The notes beneath the pieces were generated by a model. The model was not told where the DNA came from. It did not search any database and saw nothing but the letters and a program-made list of their open reading frames with translations. Below, piece by piece: positions 63,707 to 64,000 of a stretch of DNA of 64,000 nucleotides. The number at the start of each line of letters is the position of its first letter. Within the stretch, counting starts at the first letter, position 1. Both the position numbers and the translations under genes were made by a program. Source of the stretch: JANQIV01 sp050117315 (lineage in GTDB: Bacteria > Bacteroidota > Ignavibacteria > Ignavibacteriales > Melioribacteraceae). The stretch is from assembly GCA_050117315.1 (NCBI GenBank), contig JASFMY010000001.1, forward strand, positions 1-64,000, in the 5' to 3' direction.

Positions 63707-64000
63707 TTATTTTAATGTTTTTCCGATGATGATACTTCCATCTTTATTCCATGTAAGATCACGAATTTCTAAAAAGTGTAATCCGTTTTTCATATGTGAT
63801 ATTACAGAGATATACCATTTACCGTCTTTTTGAAGAATTTCCGAAGCGGAAACACCTGATATAACACCAGCTTCTTCTTTTGACAATTCAATCCAGCCAC
63901 TTACCGGATCATCACTTACAATGTATGTTGTACCATATTTATAGCTTGTATAAAAAACGTAATATTTTCCATTACGCTTAACAGCAAATGGTGATTCAGG
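63707..64000 (-). CDS. GH43/GH32-type propeller protein, C-terminal 97 residues (cut by window edge)
   Basis: The open frame runs from the right edge to TAA 63,707-63,709. It contains FAVKRNGKYYVFYTSYK, SDDPVSGWIE, GVSASEILQKDGKWYISVIS and LEIRDLTWN, which are the last two or three blades of a GH43/GH32-like propeller and the typical GKYY/GKWYI strand pattern. The rest of the gene lies outside the window. It is 87 bases upstream of the lipoprotein propeller gene and probably cotranscribed. Confidence 0.7.
   Translation of the reverse strand, partial: PESPFAVKRNGKYYVFYTSYKYGTTYIVSDDPVSGWIELSKEEAGVISGVSASEILQKDGKWYISVISHMKNGLHFLEIRDLTWNKDGSIIIGKTLK

Overview
The window looks like a chromosomal segment of a low-GC Bacteroidota/Chlorobiota-type bacterium, most likely from or near the Ignavibacteria. 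Three large secreted proteins end in the 'NYPNPFNP' type IX secretion (T9SS) sorting domain. Lipoprotein signals are frequent, a lipoprotein is paired with a DUF5723-like outer-membrane protein, and non-coding DNA is very AT-rich. Placement rests on these motifs only.

Left part (1-24.3 kb), mixed housekeeping and accessory genes. A T9SS-secreted metzincin protease and a secreted partner are followed by a truncated second copy of the same pair. Next come an IS4-type transposase relic, a polysaccharide deacetylase, a HicB relic and a VapBC-like toxin-antitoxin pair. A GyrI-like protein, bacteriohemerythrin, and a signalling group follow (SpoIIE-type phosphatase, Sel1-repeat protein, RsbW-like kinase, J-domain protein). 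Then a lipoprotein/outer-membrane pair, alanine racemase, a lipoprotein trypsin-fold protease with a free-standing copy of its N-terminal domain, a B12-binding radical SAM protein and GalE.

Right part (24.9-64 kb), a carbohydrate-degradation locus of about 17 genes and relics, all on the minus strand and running off the right edge. It holds several GH71/99-like proteins, four alpha/alpha-toroid glycosidases, a GH172 (DUF2961) protein, a BNR_4 propeller related to ulvan-lyase families, a GH106 alpha-L-rhamnosidase, two sulfatases, a GH51-like arabinofuranosidase, two GH43/GH32-type propellers and a serine hydrolase. No SusC/SusD pair is visible. Export is by T9SS, lipoprotein anchoring and ordinary or Tat-type signal peptides. 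The gene set points to a sulfated, rhamnose- and pentose-containing polysaccharide; the exact polymer is an inference.

The locus is decaying and rearranged. One GH71/99 gene is broken at three places, a GH2 gene and a GH99/WbsX-like gene survive only as fragments, one sulfatase has lost its C-terminus, and a serine-hydrolase relic abuts a small inverted-repeat element. The block at 37.3-41.2 kb is visibly richer in G+C than its surroundings. The least described items are a fusion of a DUF5722-like glycosidase with a GH71/99-like module (45.8-49.7 kb) and a pair of small elements whose cores lie in opposite orientation between arms of the same orientation.
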